Positions 33,600 through 46,940 of a stretch of 64,000 nucleotides of DNA are shown here, piece by piece. The stretch spans positions 62,149,719 through 62,213,718 of the forward strand of contig CM068835.1 of NCBI GenBank assembly GCA_028554795.2, in the 5' to 3' direction. This stretch comes from Sinohyriopsis cumingii (lineage: Eukaryota; Mollusca; Bivalvia; Unionida; Unionidae). The notes under the pieces are model-generated. The model saw only the letters and a list, made by a program, of their open reading frames with translations. It was not told the origin of the DNA and searched no databases. Position numbers and translations under genes: made by a program. Numbering within the stretch: position 1 is the stretch's first letter; every line of letters begins with the position of its first letter.

Positions 33600-35460
33600 G
33601 ATAAATTGACAGTCCTTAAACACCTGTAAACATTTTTCTCACATAACTTGTCATGCTCTCGTTTCCTCCTTGTATAATGGAATTTGTATTCCGTCCAAAT
33701 AAGATCAATATTAACATATCTTCTTCTGTAATTTCTCGTTATGTTACTTTAACTAGTCTTATAATGCTGTCTACAGCTCCATTTACATACATGTTGTATT
33801 TATCTTTAAAGTTCCCAAAGTCGTCTATTTTAAATGGTCATGTGTGAAAGAGTGTTCAAATCTGATGAAGTTGCACTGGAACGATTGTCTCTTCCTCACA
33901 TGACATTTATATTAATTATGTTGAAAATATCATTCTATTATACCAATTCTTTTACAATTTTACATCATTCATTTGTTTTTTTGATTTTTAAATCCTATAA
34001 ATTCAAGTTGGATTATAACATAACAGAACTCTACAAGTTTTCTATCTATTATTTTTCTCAAGTATGGTTCGGTTTCATCAGAAAATAAATACAGATATCG
34101 ATCGCATTCACTGCACAATATGCACTGGTCTGACGTTCTTTCAGGCCAGTCCTTTAGATTGTTTTAACGAACTAGTTTTATTATACAAGACGTCATTAAT
34201 TCTTTCCTTTGTATAATATTTTTGACTATATTCTGAGGTGATTCCACAAAATATTGGAGCAATCGTCATTATATTTTCCATTCTCCACCTAAATAGTCTT
34301 CATGAATTTATTTTAGTGTGCATATTTTCAACTAGTATCCAACTGTTAGAATGATCAATATATACTTTCCATTTTAGTAGTAAATATATTTATGGGATTT
34401 CTTTCTTGTATTATTGTTTTGTTCTTTTTCGTTCTTTTTTATCTTGACGATTTATATTTTTGATGGTTTATTACTTTGATTTTTAGATCATTTCATTCTC
34501 GAGCACAATATCATGTTCCATGCGTGAGAATATCTCTTCCTCAGAAGAGTTACTCTCAAAATATCTTCCGTAAAATTAAGAAGATAGACTTTTGCAAGAA
34601 GTTTTTTTGTAATATTTGAGATGCAGATCGTCTCGCTTAGTTTGTGTTCTTGCGTTTCGCGAGTATTAGTTATCCATCAACCCAAATATTTAAATCCAAT
34701 CTATTTTCTTCTTTTCTTACTTAATTATAGGAATATGAATTGTCTTCTAGGCATTAGTATATCCATCAGTGACTCGGGTATTTCCATATTCAAGTTTTTT
34801 TTAAGTGTTATATTAAGATTTTCTTGTATGTTTTCGTCCATCTGAGTCCAATTGGAAAGAATTCGGTATTTTCCTTCCTTAATAATTTCGTAACGCTGCA
34901 GTTATGAAAATATTTCACTTCATCAAACTATACTTTGTCTAATCTTCGCTTTTAACACATTTCTCTAACGGCGTCGTGTATGTCGTCTCCCGTCGTTTGT
35001 TTCACTTTTCTAGTCAAAGTTTATTCTCGTAAGAAATATATCACTATTATACACGAGTTATATCCGTTGTACTTCTTTTTAAAAGATTGCATGTTAATAA
35101 AATTTAAGTGATATTACATTCCAACTTCAATGCCATAAAACCCTTATGCTAAAGTGTATTTTATCGTTTGCTTTGCAGTGGGGATGTAAATTTTTCGGTT
35201 CTTTTTCTTTAAATTTAAGTATTGTATCTCCTTGCAGTCCCGTTTAATAATGTGTCCAGAAATATATTGACCTTTGCTTAAGTAACTGAATTTTCGTAAT
35301 GTCAGTAAATATGACTAAAATGCTTCCATTTAACATTGCACAGTCTCTGTAATCTTTCGTCTTATTTTGAAATTGCTAAATGATAACAACGATGAATTAG
35401 TACGCATATTTTCTGAGATAGGGTATACGTCATCGATATATGTATGTGAACAAAATACGT
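33600..35460 (-). pseudogene. unidentified coding relic, possibly a retroelement reverse transcriptase
   Basis: On the minus strand, long protein-like pieces follow one another in shifting frames. They include 'HTYIDDVYPISENMR' (about 35400-35450, with a YxDD-like string), 'KEKEPKNLHPHCKANDKIHF' (about 35170-35230), 'TTGDDIHDAVREMC' (about 34960-35000), 'YRILSNWTQMDENIQENLNI' (about 34815-34880) and 'GFKYLG*WITNTRE' (about 34660-34700, like the FKYLG thumb segment of LINE reverse transcriptases). After these come 'TEDILRVTLLRKRYSHAW', 'DQCILCSECDRYLYLFSDE' (about 34100-34150, a CxxCxxC cluster) and 'FGNFKDKYNMYVNGAVDSII' near 33770-33820, the latter followed in frame by one stop and about 40 more open codons. 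The order fits a reverse transcriptase with a C-terminal zinc cluster, but the catalytic core is not clear. The plus-strand frames here are shadows. Confidence 0.38.
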
Positions 35461-38400
35461 ATTTATCTTCAAATATTTGCTGAAGCTAAAGAATAGTTTA
35501 ACATATCAGTATAAAAAAATGATGTAAGAGTGAAAATAAGCATTTATCTGCAAATCTCCGGACCAAGAGAACTGTTTATCAGTGCTTAACATTATTGTGA
35601 GATACGATATTTTTGTGAGATACGATGAATGTAATAATTTTTGCATTCTACACGAAATAAACCTTCTAATTTCTTTTTCACCTAATTTTTGTATACTACA
35701 TGAAATAAGCCTTCTAGTATCTTTATCATAGCTTATAAAGTTCTTTTAATGATTACTATGTTTCTGTAGAATGGCTCGACAAAAATAAAAACAAAAAATC
35801 GAATTTAACAAAAATGATACGGAATTTACTACTTTAAAAGAAGATATTATTTCAAAATTTTGTTTAATAAGCACAATTAAGTACATGCAAAGAGCATTAT
35901 ATGACATTAATCATATTAAAAACATTAATTGTTCAAGAACCTCAAAGGAACCATTCTTCTCTTGATATTCTAGGATCACCTGAAGATGAACTGTCATGGA
36001 TAAAAATGTTAATTTGTCTATTTGTACCATTAGAATATTTCAATATATTTATATTTAATGTATCCGACGTATAGCTACTATACATGGTTTATTTAAACCT
36101 TTGCTAGAGCCCAACCTCTGTCTCTTGTGTGTCAATTTCCATGAGGCTTTTGATTAATCTGGCTGGCTGTTGTCTAGATTCGTTCATTTCTGACTGCCTT
36201 TCAGGGTGGTTGTCCCAGCAAATTTATTACGTTAAATCAATCAAGATATCGCTACACGTACTTCACTTTTACTGTTGAATTCAGCTCCATCAGAGTTCAT
36301 AAATTGCAATTAAAGACTGCCAGATTCACACGGAACCTTTAGACATGGGGACACATTTCTCAGACATATGAAGTGGACCGCAGGATATTATCATCTTTAA
36401 ACCCAAGTTATCTTAACTCGTTCCATTGTCACCAGTTTGGTGTCGTTTCCTTTTTAACGCATGATTCTGACACTCACCTACACCATCGTCCACGAGACGA
36501 AAGTAGGTTTGCTCAATTAACAAATAACCTTGGCACGCCTATGATTATATCTTAGCAGAAACTTTAAGAGTAGATGGGATTGAAACTAACGTGTCTTTCA
36601 CTTTACTACAGATGCTGTTGCAAGCATACTTTTACAAAATACTCTTCTATCAAAGCTTGAATCTACAGGATTTAATTTACTCTTATTTTTCTGATACAAA
36701 CTATTGTTATAATATGATTTATGTTCTTTATTTTTAGTTCAGAACGTTAAATAGCTAAACATATACATTTTTTATTTCTTTCCAATAGAACACGCATTTA
36801 TTCATTTTGATTCAATAATTTTTTTTTGAAAAAGATGTATGTCCCCGAAGAGGTTACTAACTTCTGGATACATTTGAAGACTGTCAGATCATAAAATAAT
36901 GTTTATATGTAAAACAATTATTCAAATGACACTCCTCTTCTCTAGGTATTTTAAAAAGAAACATGAAATACAAATGTAAAAAAGAGAGAAACATTGGTGT
37001 GGAATTCAAATATGACATAGTACGTATGAAGTCAATATTCTGCTGCTTTCCTGGAATCACCAAATAATGTTTTTACAAATGTTCGGATTATTTAGCGTGA
37101 TCACTCTTCTAAACAATACTAAAGGATTCTGTATAAAATATATTAACAAAATTAACAAATCACACAAGAATTGAAGATTATGAAGATTATATGTAAAACA
37201 TATGTAAATTACAATAAAGTTGTATTATTCTCCTTTGACTAATACACTTATAATGGACGGCATATATGTAAACATTTAGTTTCCTCTCCTATTTTTGGTG
37301 CTCGTGTATATTCGATAAAATTGTATTTCACTATATATGGGCCTAGTAACCTGGTTACTATGTTATGGTCTATTTAGACGTGCAAGTGATATATAACCAC
37401 ATTTTTCTTCGTTGGCGTTGAGATTCGAGAGATGGATGCTAGTGTTCTGTCAGTTGGTAACGGTTGCAAATATTTTTATTGTGGGTATTGTTCTGTGGCT
37501 GGCAAATAAAGGTGTTGGTAGAGGGGTAGGACTGCTGTGTGGATTATCTAGTTAGTGAACGTATTTGTCGTTTCTTATTAATCATAAGGGCTTCTCCACG
37601 TCCGCACCAGGCTCGTGTCTGTTAGAATGTATTTTGTGTCCATGCTGATAAATTCATTGTTCTTTGTTAGATATTTCATACACTGCATCTCACAAAGATG
37701 GACCTACCGGGAACTGGATCAGCATAAAATACGAACACCCGTTATTAAAGAGTTATTTATTTACAACATACCATAAAACAAATAGGAACACCCGTGAGCA
37801 GTTTCAAACAGCTGCAAAAAGATATTCATGTGCATATTTTATTCTGGTACACAATACACACTATGCAATCATTTTTAAGGAAATGGTCTATGTATGTACT
37901 AGACCTTGTCATTCAAATCATGAATACTAATTTAAATGAGGCATTCAAAAGTGTTTCACATGTCTTTGCTAATGTTTCTTCTCTTTCAACAGAATGTGTT
38001 CACGTTGCATTTTCGACAATATGAAATTACTTTCTGCACACAGAAAGCATGTATGAATTATGTTCAAACAATACTTCGCACTAGGAATATGAAAGTTCGC
38101 GATTGGCAGCTGTTTAAACCACGCTGCCCAAAGAACAGTTACTAAATTAGTATGGTTCGCACATAACGTCGGACGAACCAATGACTTATACGCAAAAGAA
38201 GCTGAGTATGCCATCCAACGTTGATCCATCAGACCCCATGGCGCTGAAATGAATCGGACATGACTTTAGGACAGCCAACAAACAAATAATTACACAACCA
38301 TCATTTCTACGCTAAGCGTCTTGAGTTCATCTGATACAAATGCACTGAACCGTGCAATAGATGGACTAGAATATTTAAAACGACACAATACGTGTCATGT

Positions 38401-38630
38401 ATATGTGCAAAAGAAATGACAATAAAAAGCTTGTCTACGTTCTGAACGATTTATGCGATTGTGCGATAACCATGTTTACTAGTAAATCTGTTTACATCAA
38501 GAATAAAGTATGAAAAGTTACAAAACACTGATATCATGCTCATTATTTATAACATATAAGATTCACATTTCCTGCCATTTTGTCAAAATAGAACAAGGTA
38601 AGACTGCAAACTGAAAACAGACAATTAAAT
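35461..38630. other. no firm feature; scattered protein-like frames at 37.9-38.4 kb
   Basis: Between about 37890 and 38420 several short plus-strand frames have natural composition (for example 'KKLSMPSNVDPSDPMALK' and 'NALNRAIDGLEYLKRHNT') but are interrupted every 20-50 codons. They could be an old gene relic. I cannot name it. The rest is AT-rich DNA. Confidence 0.3.
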
Positions 38631-38631
38631 C

Positions 38632-38845
38632 TAATAGCAAAGTGCCGTGTAAAGTTTGACGAACAAAATAAAACTCTGGGACAAAACAATGAAATCTCTA
38701 ATGAAGCAAAATACTTTTCTCAACGCGGATGATAGAAAAACCTGGTAAAGGTAAATTATTTCATACCTCATCAGCATAAATATCTATCCTGGATGAGACG
38801 GCATACTGAAAAGGCTTCGTACTATATAATCATTACGGAAGAACT
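38632..38845 (+). repeat. local direct duplication, copy 1
   Basis: 'agtgccgtgtaaagtttgac', 'gaacaaaataaaactctggg', 'gatagaaaaacctgg' and 'taaattatttcatacctc' recur at 39056-39245 in the same order, about 425 bp downstream. Confidence 0.75.
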
Positions 38846-39055
38846 ATTCACTCTTTCAAAGCACGAAACATTAACTGAAATCATAATGTTTACAAGATTT
38901 CCGTGCCGCAATAAGTCTGAAAATGAGTGAGCATATATCTGTCGTTGATATATGCATGATTACACATATCAGGACCAATGATATATTTATATTAAATTAC
39001 AATACACTGGCAATATGTGCACATGATTCCTTGACATTTGAAAATGCCTTAGATA

Positions 39056-39245
39056 TAAAAGCAATGTGCCGTGTGAAATTTGACGAACAAAATGGAAATC
39101 TGGCCGAAAAGTAAAAAAAGAAAAATACTCCTTCACACACTGATAATAGAAAAAACGGGAAGGGATAAATTATTACATGCCTCTGAAGGAAACGACACCT
39201 GATAAAGCTTTGCACTATATGCTTATAATGAAGGAAAAAAGCAGT
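39056..39245 (+). repeat. local direct duplication, copy 2
   Basis: 'atgtgccgtgtgaaatttga', 'aacaaaatggaaatctgg' and 'ataaattattacatgcctc' mirror the blocks of 38632-38845 with moderate divergence. Confidence 0.75.
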
Positions 39246-39249
39246 TGTG

Positions 39250-41055
39250 CTGTCTCTGACCATAGTACCAAAATATCCTTGGCTTTTTATGAAGTGCTCT
39301 TAATGAATCTAATTAATGTTCCGCCCTGATTTAAAACAAAGGCAGTATCTGGGATTCGGCCAATTCACCCTGTGTATATCAAATATATGACTTTTTTGGT
39401 CACGACAAGTTTATTCATTAAACTGTATTCTGGTGTCAGCTACAACTAGCAAACTTTCATAATCACGTCAGTTCAAAAGTCTGCTTGCAGTATTGCAATC
39501 CTTCTTTTCAGCAGCCCTATATTACAACATTTAGTCCTCTCTGGCATTCATCAGCGTAGATTTCACAATTATTTCACATTACAATTATGTAGTATAAACA
39601 ATGAATTCAAATGATAATATACATGACGTTTTTTTTCTCTCTCCCTCAAGCACACACAAATAAATACATACACACAACTGGAGAAAATATACAGAAATCT
39701 CAAATACAAATGAAAGGAATACAGATTATTTCAGATATAAAGTTCTATAAATGCTTTTATATAATCTCGTGTAATTTCGAAATGCAAGTAAGAAAATACC
39801 AAACCACACCTTTATCCATCAATAGGTCATTGTCATATATCGCCTTCTTCTCTACTCTGATATAAGCAATAGCTACTTTTCAGACTGATCTGCTATTGTG
39901 CTTGTTTACGTCTTCTGTACAGTCTATTATTCCGGTCAAATACTGTAAATATTCGGTCACAAATGCATTGCAGTAAATGTGGGAATTTCTGCATCCAGTA
40001 ATCCTATTTCACATGTACATCTCAACAATGTAACGTTTAGTTCTGCACATGACATTTTAGGATAAACATGGAATCTAGGCCTACTGTTTGCCGTATCAAT
40101 GTGGCTTCAGATCGCATTAATCGTTCGATTTTTAAAAATGATTTTGTCGGTATAAAATATTCTGTTTGTTCGGATGAAAGCTTTTGCTTTGATTTGTAGT
40201 TTGTAAAAATGTACAATCTACGTTTACTAGTTCAATTTTGTTTGGAACTATATTTTGTGCACAGAAAATGAAAGGTGCACCATCTGTCAGAATGAACGAA
40301 ATTATTTTCTACCTAAATAAAAACCATGGGATCAAAAGAGTCTCAATTGGGTAATGATTGAATACTGCTAAAGCTACTTCACAAACCTCCTTTACAGCAA
40401 TCCTATGTTATAACGTCTTTGAATAATGTCCAACTTTTGTTCGACAAGGCTCGAAAAAGCTGGACACTATTTAAATAATTTCATGCATTCATTATTAAAC
40501 CGTTATCCATTTGAGATCCTCTATATATAGTATATTCACGTTCCTACAAGCAATAGAAAGCAGCTTGGAGCTGACCTTGAAAAATATCCCCTTATTGAGA
40601 CTTCTTTGCTGACATTATGAGCCACCTTTACTTTAGGTACGGTGCCATACTAGTGCCACTTCCAGCTGGAATGTTCACATATAGGTTTGTCGATTTAGAG
40701 AGAAATCTATTGCGAATGCAGAATGAATTAGCGCCTACGAAGTAACGAATTTTGGCAGGTGACACGGGTTATAAACACTGACCATTATATTAGTTGCTCG
40801 AGGACAAATTGCTTTCAGATATCATGTTACACACGTTTGTCATATAAATAGTTGCAACTGCCAATACAAATAATGCCTCAGCCGATCGATAGGACATATC
40901 AAGAGAAGCGGCAGAAGTGGATGCCATCTTATTTAGGTTCATGACCTTTTTACACCTCATCCTGCATGCCAGCATAAGTTTGTGGAACGTTGGTGCAGTA
41001 GAAGCATAACAGGAGCAGCTAGGTGCCAATCGGAACAACAACCAATGCACATGAC
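39250..41055. other. no recognised gene; short SINE-tail fragment at about 40370
   Basis: 'tactgctaaagctacttcac' at about 40365-40385 resembles the 3' tail of SINE family A, but it is too short to call a copy. Nothing else is supported. Confidence 0.4.
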
Positions 41056-41059
41056 AGCA

Positions 41060-41260
41060 GCATCAAACACACATATGTTCCCTTTCACATGGAATGTTTA
41101 TAAAACATAGACAAGTGTTATAAATGTCTTAAACTCAGAATGCAGGCAAGATATCATACCACGGATCTCGGAAACTTCGCTTATCATGGAGTTACATTCG
41201 TACTGGGCGTGTGCATTCTAAATTGTTCAAAGATTGCTATCATAAGGGAGGTGTCATCAC
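41060..41260 (+). repeat. dispersed repeat, inverted partner of 16436-16655
   Basis: It contains 'ttccctttcacatggaatgt', 'agaatgcaggcaagatatca', 'ccacggatctcggaaacttc' and 'attctaaattgttcaaag', each with a near match on the minus strand at 16436-16655. Confidence 0.75.
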
Positions 41261-41335
41261 GAAACCAGCCGACTGTGGCCGACTTGACCTTGAAGAAGTT
41301 GCACAGATGTAGTGTGACAGTTTATAATGATATCT

Positions 41336-41505
41336 AGCTATGGAATATCAAGCCTCAGACATGTAGCATCACGTCCCACCCAGTCACATTATTCTGAAAC
41401 CAGGCTGACCAGTACTAACACTAACCTCTTAACGCTGAGCACAAACCTGCGAACCTAGCCAGCTGCTAGTAAATGAATTGTAAGTCTTTGTGCATAAGCG
41501 AGTTT
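41336..41505 (-). repeat. SINE family A, partial copy 4
   Basis: On the minus strand it reads 'caaagacttacaattcattt', 'agcgttaagaggttagtgtt', 'tttcagaataatgtgactgg' and 'gctacatgtctgaggcttga', the central body of the SINE without the tRNA head. Confidence 0.75.
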
Positions 41506-41868
41506 TGCGTGATTCAAGCATAACTGTGAAAGATGCAGTCTGGTTTACAATGTAATAAAATAGGATTACCCATGACTTGGCTATTAAAGCAAACTGATAT
41601 ATTTACATATTGCTCCGACTCGTTTTCTGGCAAGTTCGATAACCGATTGGTAGAGATTGGTTCATTAATTCTCCCCGGGTTGGACACAGAGGCAGGTTAT
41701 TTCGTGTTGTGAGCATGCCTTACAAAATTTTAAAATATTTTCCTTCTATTCAAACGTCCTTATCACAAACCAAAACTTGCCTTGAGTCACAAATATGAAA
41801 GAGATTACAGTAGTTCCTCACTTACAACGGAAAGGCTCAGCCAAAACACGCAATACATTGAAACTTTG

Positions 41869-42047
<179 letters not shown>

Positions 42048-42059
42048 TGTGTGTGTGAG

Positions 42060-42370
42060 CTTATGTATTTGTGTGTAGTAGTAGTAGTAGTAGACTGCTA
42101 TATTGGAATATATAGACCTCACAATCCTCGTGAAACTGAACGTTGATGTGACGATATCCAGAGATCAGACACCAGATAGCGATATATTCCTATTGTTTTT
42201 CAACTGAATGTAAACACGGAGAAAACATGGTTTATCTTCTGCCCATATTTGTGTCTAATGTATTGTGTTATACTCGTTCATTACCACACACACACAAACA
42301 CCCAAAAACAAACACCCAAACGCAGACGCGCACATACCATTTCCATTTTAATTTACTATTTAGGTGGTAC
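42060..42370 (-). repeat. dispersed repeat D, copy 3 (inverted)
   Basis: This is the reverse-complement partner of 18500-18790. It contains 'gatatccagagatcagacac', 'aacacggagaaaacatggtt', 'gtgttatactcgttcattac' and 'ccattttaatttactat'. The AC/AT expansion at 41870-42044 sits where copy 2 has only a short (AC)n tail. Confidence 0.75.
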
Positions 42371-42717
42371 GGATCGATCTTGTTTCACTAGATGCAATGA
42401 AAGAGAATTTTCAAATAAAGATGTAGATACAAATATTCGTTATAAGCACGTGTTGTGAGATTGGGAGATTCTGGAATTACTGTGAAAGATTCAGTCTGCT
42501 TTACAATTTCATTGGAAAAGATTGCAAATGTCGTGGATATTAACGCTAACAATTTTTTATATATATTTCTTCTGTCTCCTTTTCTGATAATTCCGAAACA
42601 GATTTATTTTACTATACAAAAACTAACAAATATTTTTCTTCTACTTCAATATCCAGATGGCTAATAATGAATAGCCCTGAGTACAAATTCAAATGTTGTG
42701 TTTTTAGATAGATAGAG

Positions 42718-42744
42718 ACATACATACATACATACATACATACA

Positions 42745-42775
<31 letters not shown>
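42718..42775. repeat. (CATA)n tetranucleotide tract
   Basis: About 14 perfect CATA units. This is the same motif class, inverted, as the TATG satellite at 18.1 kb. Confidence 0.97.
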
Positions 42776-42778
<3 letters not shown>

Positions 42779-42955
42779 CAAACATACCTAATTGGTTACC
42801 TGCTAATGGACTTGACATAATTACAGTTACAATGATCTAGAAATAGTTATTCGACCATCATTCCGTTTCTAAAATTGCATCTAAGTATTTCCTATATTGC
42901 ATGTTTACCTGGGAATTATGCTATTTCTACCTTGAACATCAATCGTAGTGTAATC

Positions 42956-43055
<100 letters not shown>

Positions 43056-43670
43056 GGTGCAAAAATGTACGTCGTGCAATCAAACGTACATTCGAAGTAT
43101 AACACATTTTTCTTAGCTACTGTGGGAACATAACCTCCCACTATTCCCAAATCAATATTGATGTTTCTATACTTGTTTGTAGTGTATTTTTCTCTCTAAT
43201 GTAGGCGCATCCTTTTTCATTTTACCTATATTGGTATAGTATTAACTAGAAGAAAACAAAAATGCAAAGGTTGCTCATATATTCCGGATGTAGGACGAAA
43301 TTCCCACAAGATCATAACCGCCCCGAGGACAAACCATTTAGACAATAACATATTAAATAGCTCATTTTATTCATGGTTGATAGTTATTTTGTTTGGCAGT
43401 CGTTTGACCTTGCAAAGTGTAGACGAAATCTTCATGACGATCTAGTTGAAAATTCGAGTTTAGTTTATGACCTCGGCTAGGAAAATCACATGCCCTAATT
43501 CCTAATTGGTTACCTGCTAATGGACTTGACATAATAACAGTTACAATGATCTAGAAATAGTTATTCGACCATCATTCCATTTCTGAAATTGCATATAAGT
43601 GTTTCCTATAAGGCATGTTTACGTAGGAATTATGTTATTTCTACCTTAAACATCAATCGTAGTGAAATCA

Positions 43671-43672
<2 letters not shown>

Positions 43673-43753
<81 letters not shown>
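43673..43753. repeat. (AT)n tract inside repeat C
   Basis: About 81 bp of pure AT at the homologous position of the second tandem unit. Confidence 0.98.
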
Positions 43754-43754
<1 letters not shown>

Positions 43755-44049
43755 CGCTCTTTGAGGAAGAAACAATTTACATCGCTGAACAAACAATGAG
43801 CACAATTTCGACGAGAAATAGTCTTGACTCCTACATGTTTATGACACATATACAAAAGAAGGAAAATAGAAGACAGAAAGAAAACAATTTTTTCTGCCTA
43901 TACCGCTCTCCTCCTAGTAGAAAAAGAAGCTGACTGAATCTCTATTTCTGAAGCAGTTTCCGAATCTCCTAGTGTATTCTTTGAGATTTCAACTTTCACT
44001 TTGACTGTCCCGGAAACCAAAACGCATGAAAATTCCTAGATTCCATTAT

Positions 44050-46575
44050 TATTTTCAGCCTCAAACAGTCAGTGAACCAACCCACCCATAAATATGGTCA
44101 CATTTTAGACTGGATTCTTCATAGACCTGATGATAATATTATACGGTCCTCCCTGGTATCCCACGAAGTGCATCAGATCACCTATGCATTATATGCCATC
44201 TTGATGTATCAGTCCTTAACCCTCCACCTTTATCTGCTACTAAGAGAAACCTCTGTATGATAAAAAGAACCAAAAACTAATGCATGGCATCAAAGCAAGC
44301 CTAACAATTTGTGTTCCTCCTACAGCACAACAAACTGATTGCGCTAGTTGCTCGACAAACATGCCCCAACTACCAAGTGCAGAGTATCAACTCAGAAGTG
44401 TTCCTCATGGTACAACAGTGCTAGGGACCCGTTTCGCACTGTTAAAATAGACCGCCGCAAAGCTGAGAGGCTTTGGCTTTCCACCAGACTCACTATTCAT
44501 AAGCAAATCTATGAAACCGATAAAGAGAATGTCACAAATATAGTCCATGCAGCGAAATCAGCCCACTACAGTACCAATATCATAGACAATTTCAGCTGCA
44601 AGGAGGTCTTCGAGATTACTAAGAAGCTAATGTCAAGAAACATATATACACCACTTCTAGCTATCTTCTCTCCCGATCACCTTCCGGACATGTTTGCAAA
44701 TTTCTTCCGTGACAAAGTACAAACCATTAGAGATAAGCTTGACAACACAATTTGAATTGCCTCATCGTCACCATACAGTTCGGATACATAATTTGAGCGG
44801 CAACCATTAGCAACATTTTAACCTGTCTCTATGGATTTCGTATATACAATCCTGACGAAGAGTGCACAAAAGTCATGTTAACTTGATCAAATTCCAACAT
44901 CACTACTGCTTGAGTGCTTAGATCACGTATTTCCTTCACTAACTTATGTTATTAATACCTCTCTCTCATCCGGGGAATTCCCATGATTTTTCAAAGCTAA
45001 ACTGCCATTGTAAAGCCTCTGCTGAAGAAACCATTACTCAACCATAACAGATTAAAGAACTACCGCCCAGTTTCTAATCTCACATTCATATAAAAAATCT
45101 TAGGCATGGTTGACTATTCCATCTTGTACCTTATCTGAATTGAAACAGTCTTTTTAGTAATGTACAATCTGCGTATCGCCCTTGCCACAGTTCTGAATCT
45201 ACTCTTCTAAAAGTAAATGACATTCTCTCTGCTTTGGATAGTGGAAAGATTACAATCCTCACCCTCCTTGATTTCACTGCAGCATTTGACACAATAGACA
45301 TGATATAATACTTCACCGTCTATAGCATGTATTTAGCATTCGTGATACAGCATTACTGTGGTTCAAGTCCTACGTGGTCAACATGACACAAATTATATCC
45401 TCCAATGGAATACACTCTAGACCAGTTAATCTATGTTGTGATGTTCCACAGGGGTCTGTTCTTGGAGCTGTTCTCTTCATTCTATACACTCAGCCGCTCT
45501 CAAGTGTCATAGATCATCATCCTGTGTCTCACACATTGTATGATGATGACTTCCAAATATACAAATCTAGCCACCCACCTGAAGGTGTAGAGATGTACAT
45601 TTCTGATATGAAATCATCGATGACATGTAACAATCTGCAGATGAATGCTGATAAAACTGAGGCCATGCTGATCACAACACAAAGACTTTCTCATTCACAT
45701 CCTTTACATCAAACAATGAATGTCAGCAACACCAACATTAAATTCACACAGTCAGTACGTAACCTAGGTGTTACTCTGGATAGTACTGTCACATTGCACC
45801 AACATGTCATGAACATATGCCTGGCTCCATATCTTGGGCTGACTCAGCGACTCGCATCACCTCCATTCGCAGATATCTTTCAGTTGATACCACTAAAACA
45901 CCTGTGTGTTCATTAGTACTTTCAAGACTGGATTATTGTAACTGAATTCTGTCTGTTTCATCTCAATATCAACTCCAGAAACTTCAAAAAGTTCAAAACA
46001 CAGCTGCTTGGATCATACTTTGAGTACCACAATCACAGCACACCTCCCCGATGCTCTGTACCCTACACTGGCTATCCATTCGATCCAGAATCAAACACAA
46101 CATTTGTTCTCTGTGCTTCGTTTCACTGACGTACTCCAGACCAGCATACCTATCCGACCTCATCCATGTGTACACACCAGCACGATGCTTACGTCTTTCT
46201 TCAGACAATCGTATATTCATTATTCCTACTATGAAAATGTAGTCATATGGACAACGTTCTTTTGCATATAAGGGCCCATCAACGTGGAATAAATTGCCCA
46301 CTGAACTGAGACACAAAGACACAGTGATCCAATTCAAGAGTGCTCTTAAAACTCACTTGTTTCGACTGTAAGAACAAACTTAAAGACCTAATAATGTTTC
46401 CAACCTTAAATATTTTCAGAATGAATTTTATGTTTTCGAGTTTATTGATGTCTGCATTTTGTAATCGTATCAGTATATATGTTTTTATGTTATAGGTGTT
46501 GTCTAATGTTGTAAAGCGTTGAGAGCTTCTGAAGATTAGGCGCTATAATTAGTTCTCTTATTATTATTAATAAGT
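44050..46575 (+). mobile_element. L2/CR1-group LINE relic (5'-truncated, broken)
   Basis: Pieces in the order of an L2-type ORF2 are visible. They are the end of the endonuclease ('THKYGHILDWILHRPDD', 44080-44130); the linker ('LDKHAPTTKCRV' and on, 44348-44755); reverse-transcriptase fragments ('LLNHNRLKNYRPVSNLTFI' at about 45035-45090 and 'TILTLLDFTAAFDTID' at about 45250-45300); 'VPQGSVLGAVLFILYTQPLS' (about 45445-45505); and the catalytic box as 'YDDD' where Y-A-D-D is usual. The thumb ('NLGVTLDSTVTLHQHV') and the C-terminal domain ('LCTLHWLSIRSRIKHN', 46050-46100, to about 46370) follow. The 3' end resembles the family tail ('gtaaagcgttgagagcttct', 'aggcgctataat', then TTATTATTATTAA). 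Stops and frameshifts throughout show it is dead. The N-terminal endonuclease is missing. Confidence 0.9.
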
Positions 46576-46689
46576 GCACATTACTTGCCTAGTTTGTTAA
46601 ATAGACGTTAAATTATGTTTATGAAATGATTTAAATGCTATCAAAAGTATATCCGAATTACAACATATTTGTCTCAGGCACTGTTGAAA

Positions 46690-46940
46690 TAATGGTTCCC
46701 ACAATCCCAAATCAACATAAATATGTTCTTTTCAGATTTTTTTACTGTATATTTTCCACATTTTATTAAGAAAATCCTTCAACCGATCTAGCCTATATAC
46801 ATCTCTTTTCTTTTGCCAGAAGAAAACAAAAATGCAAAGGTTGCTCCTATACCCCATATATAGGACAAGATCTCCTCTGAACAAAATCACACCAGGACAA
46901 AGTCCCGTCAGGAGCAACATTCATTAGGACGATCTCGACG
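46690..46940 (+). repeat. repeat C, partial copy
   Basis: 'cccaaatcaacataaatatg', 'cagaagaaaacaaaaatgca' and 'aaggttgctcctatacccc' match 43145-43330, with further divergence downstream ('aggacaagatctcctctgaa'). It begins about 115 bp after the LINE 3' end. Confidence 0.7.
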
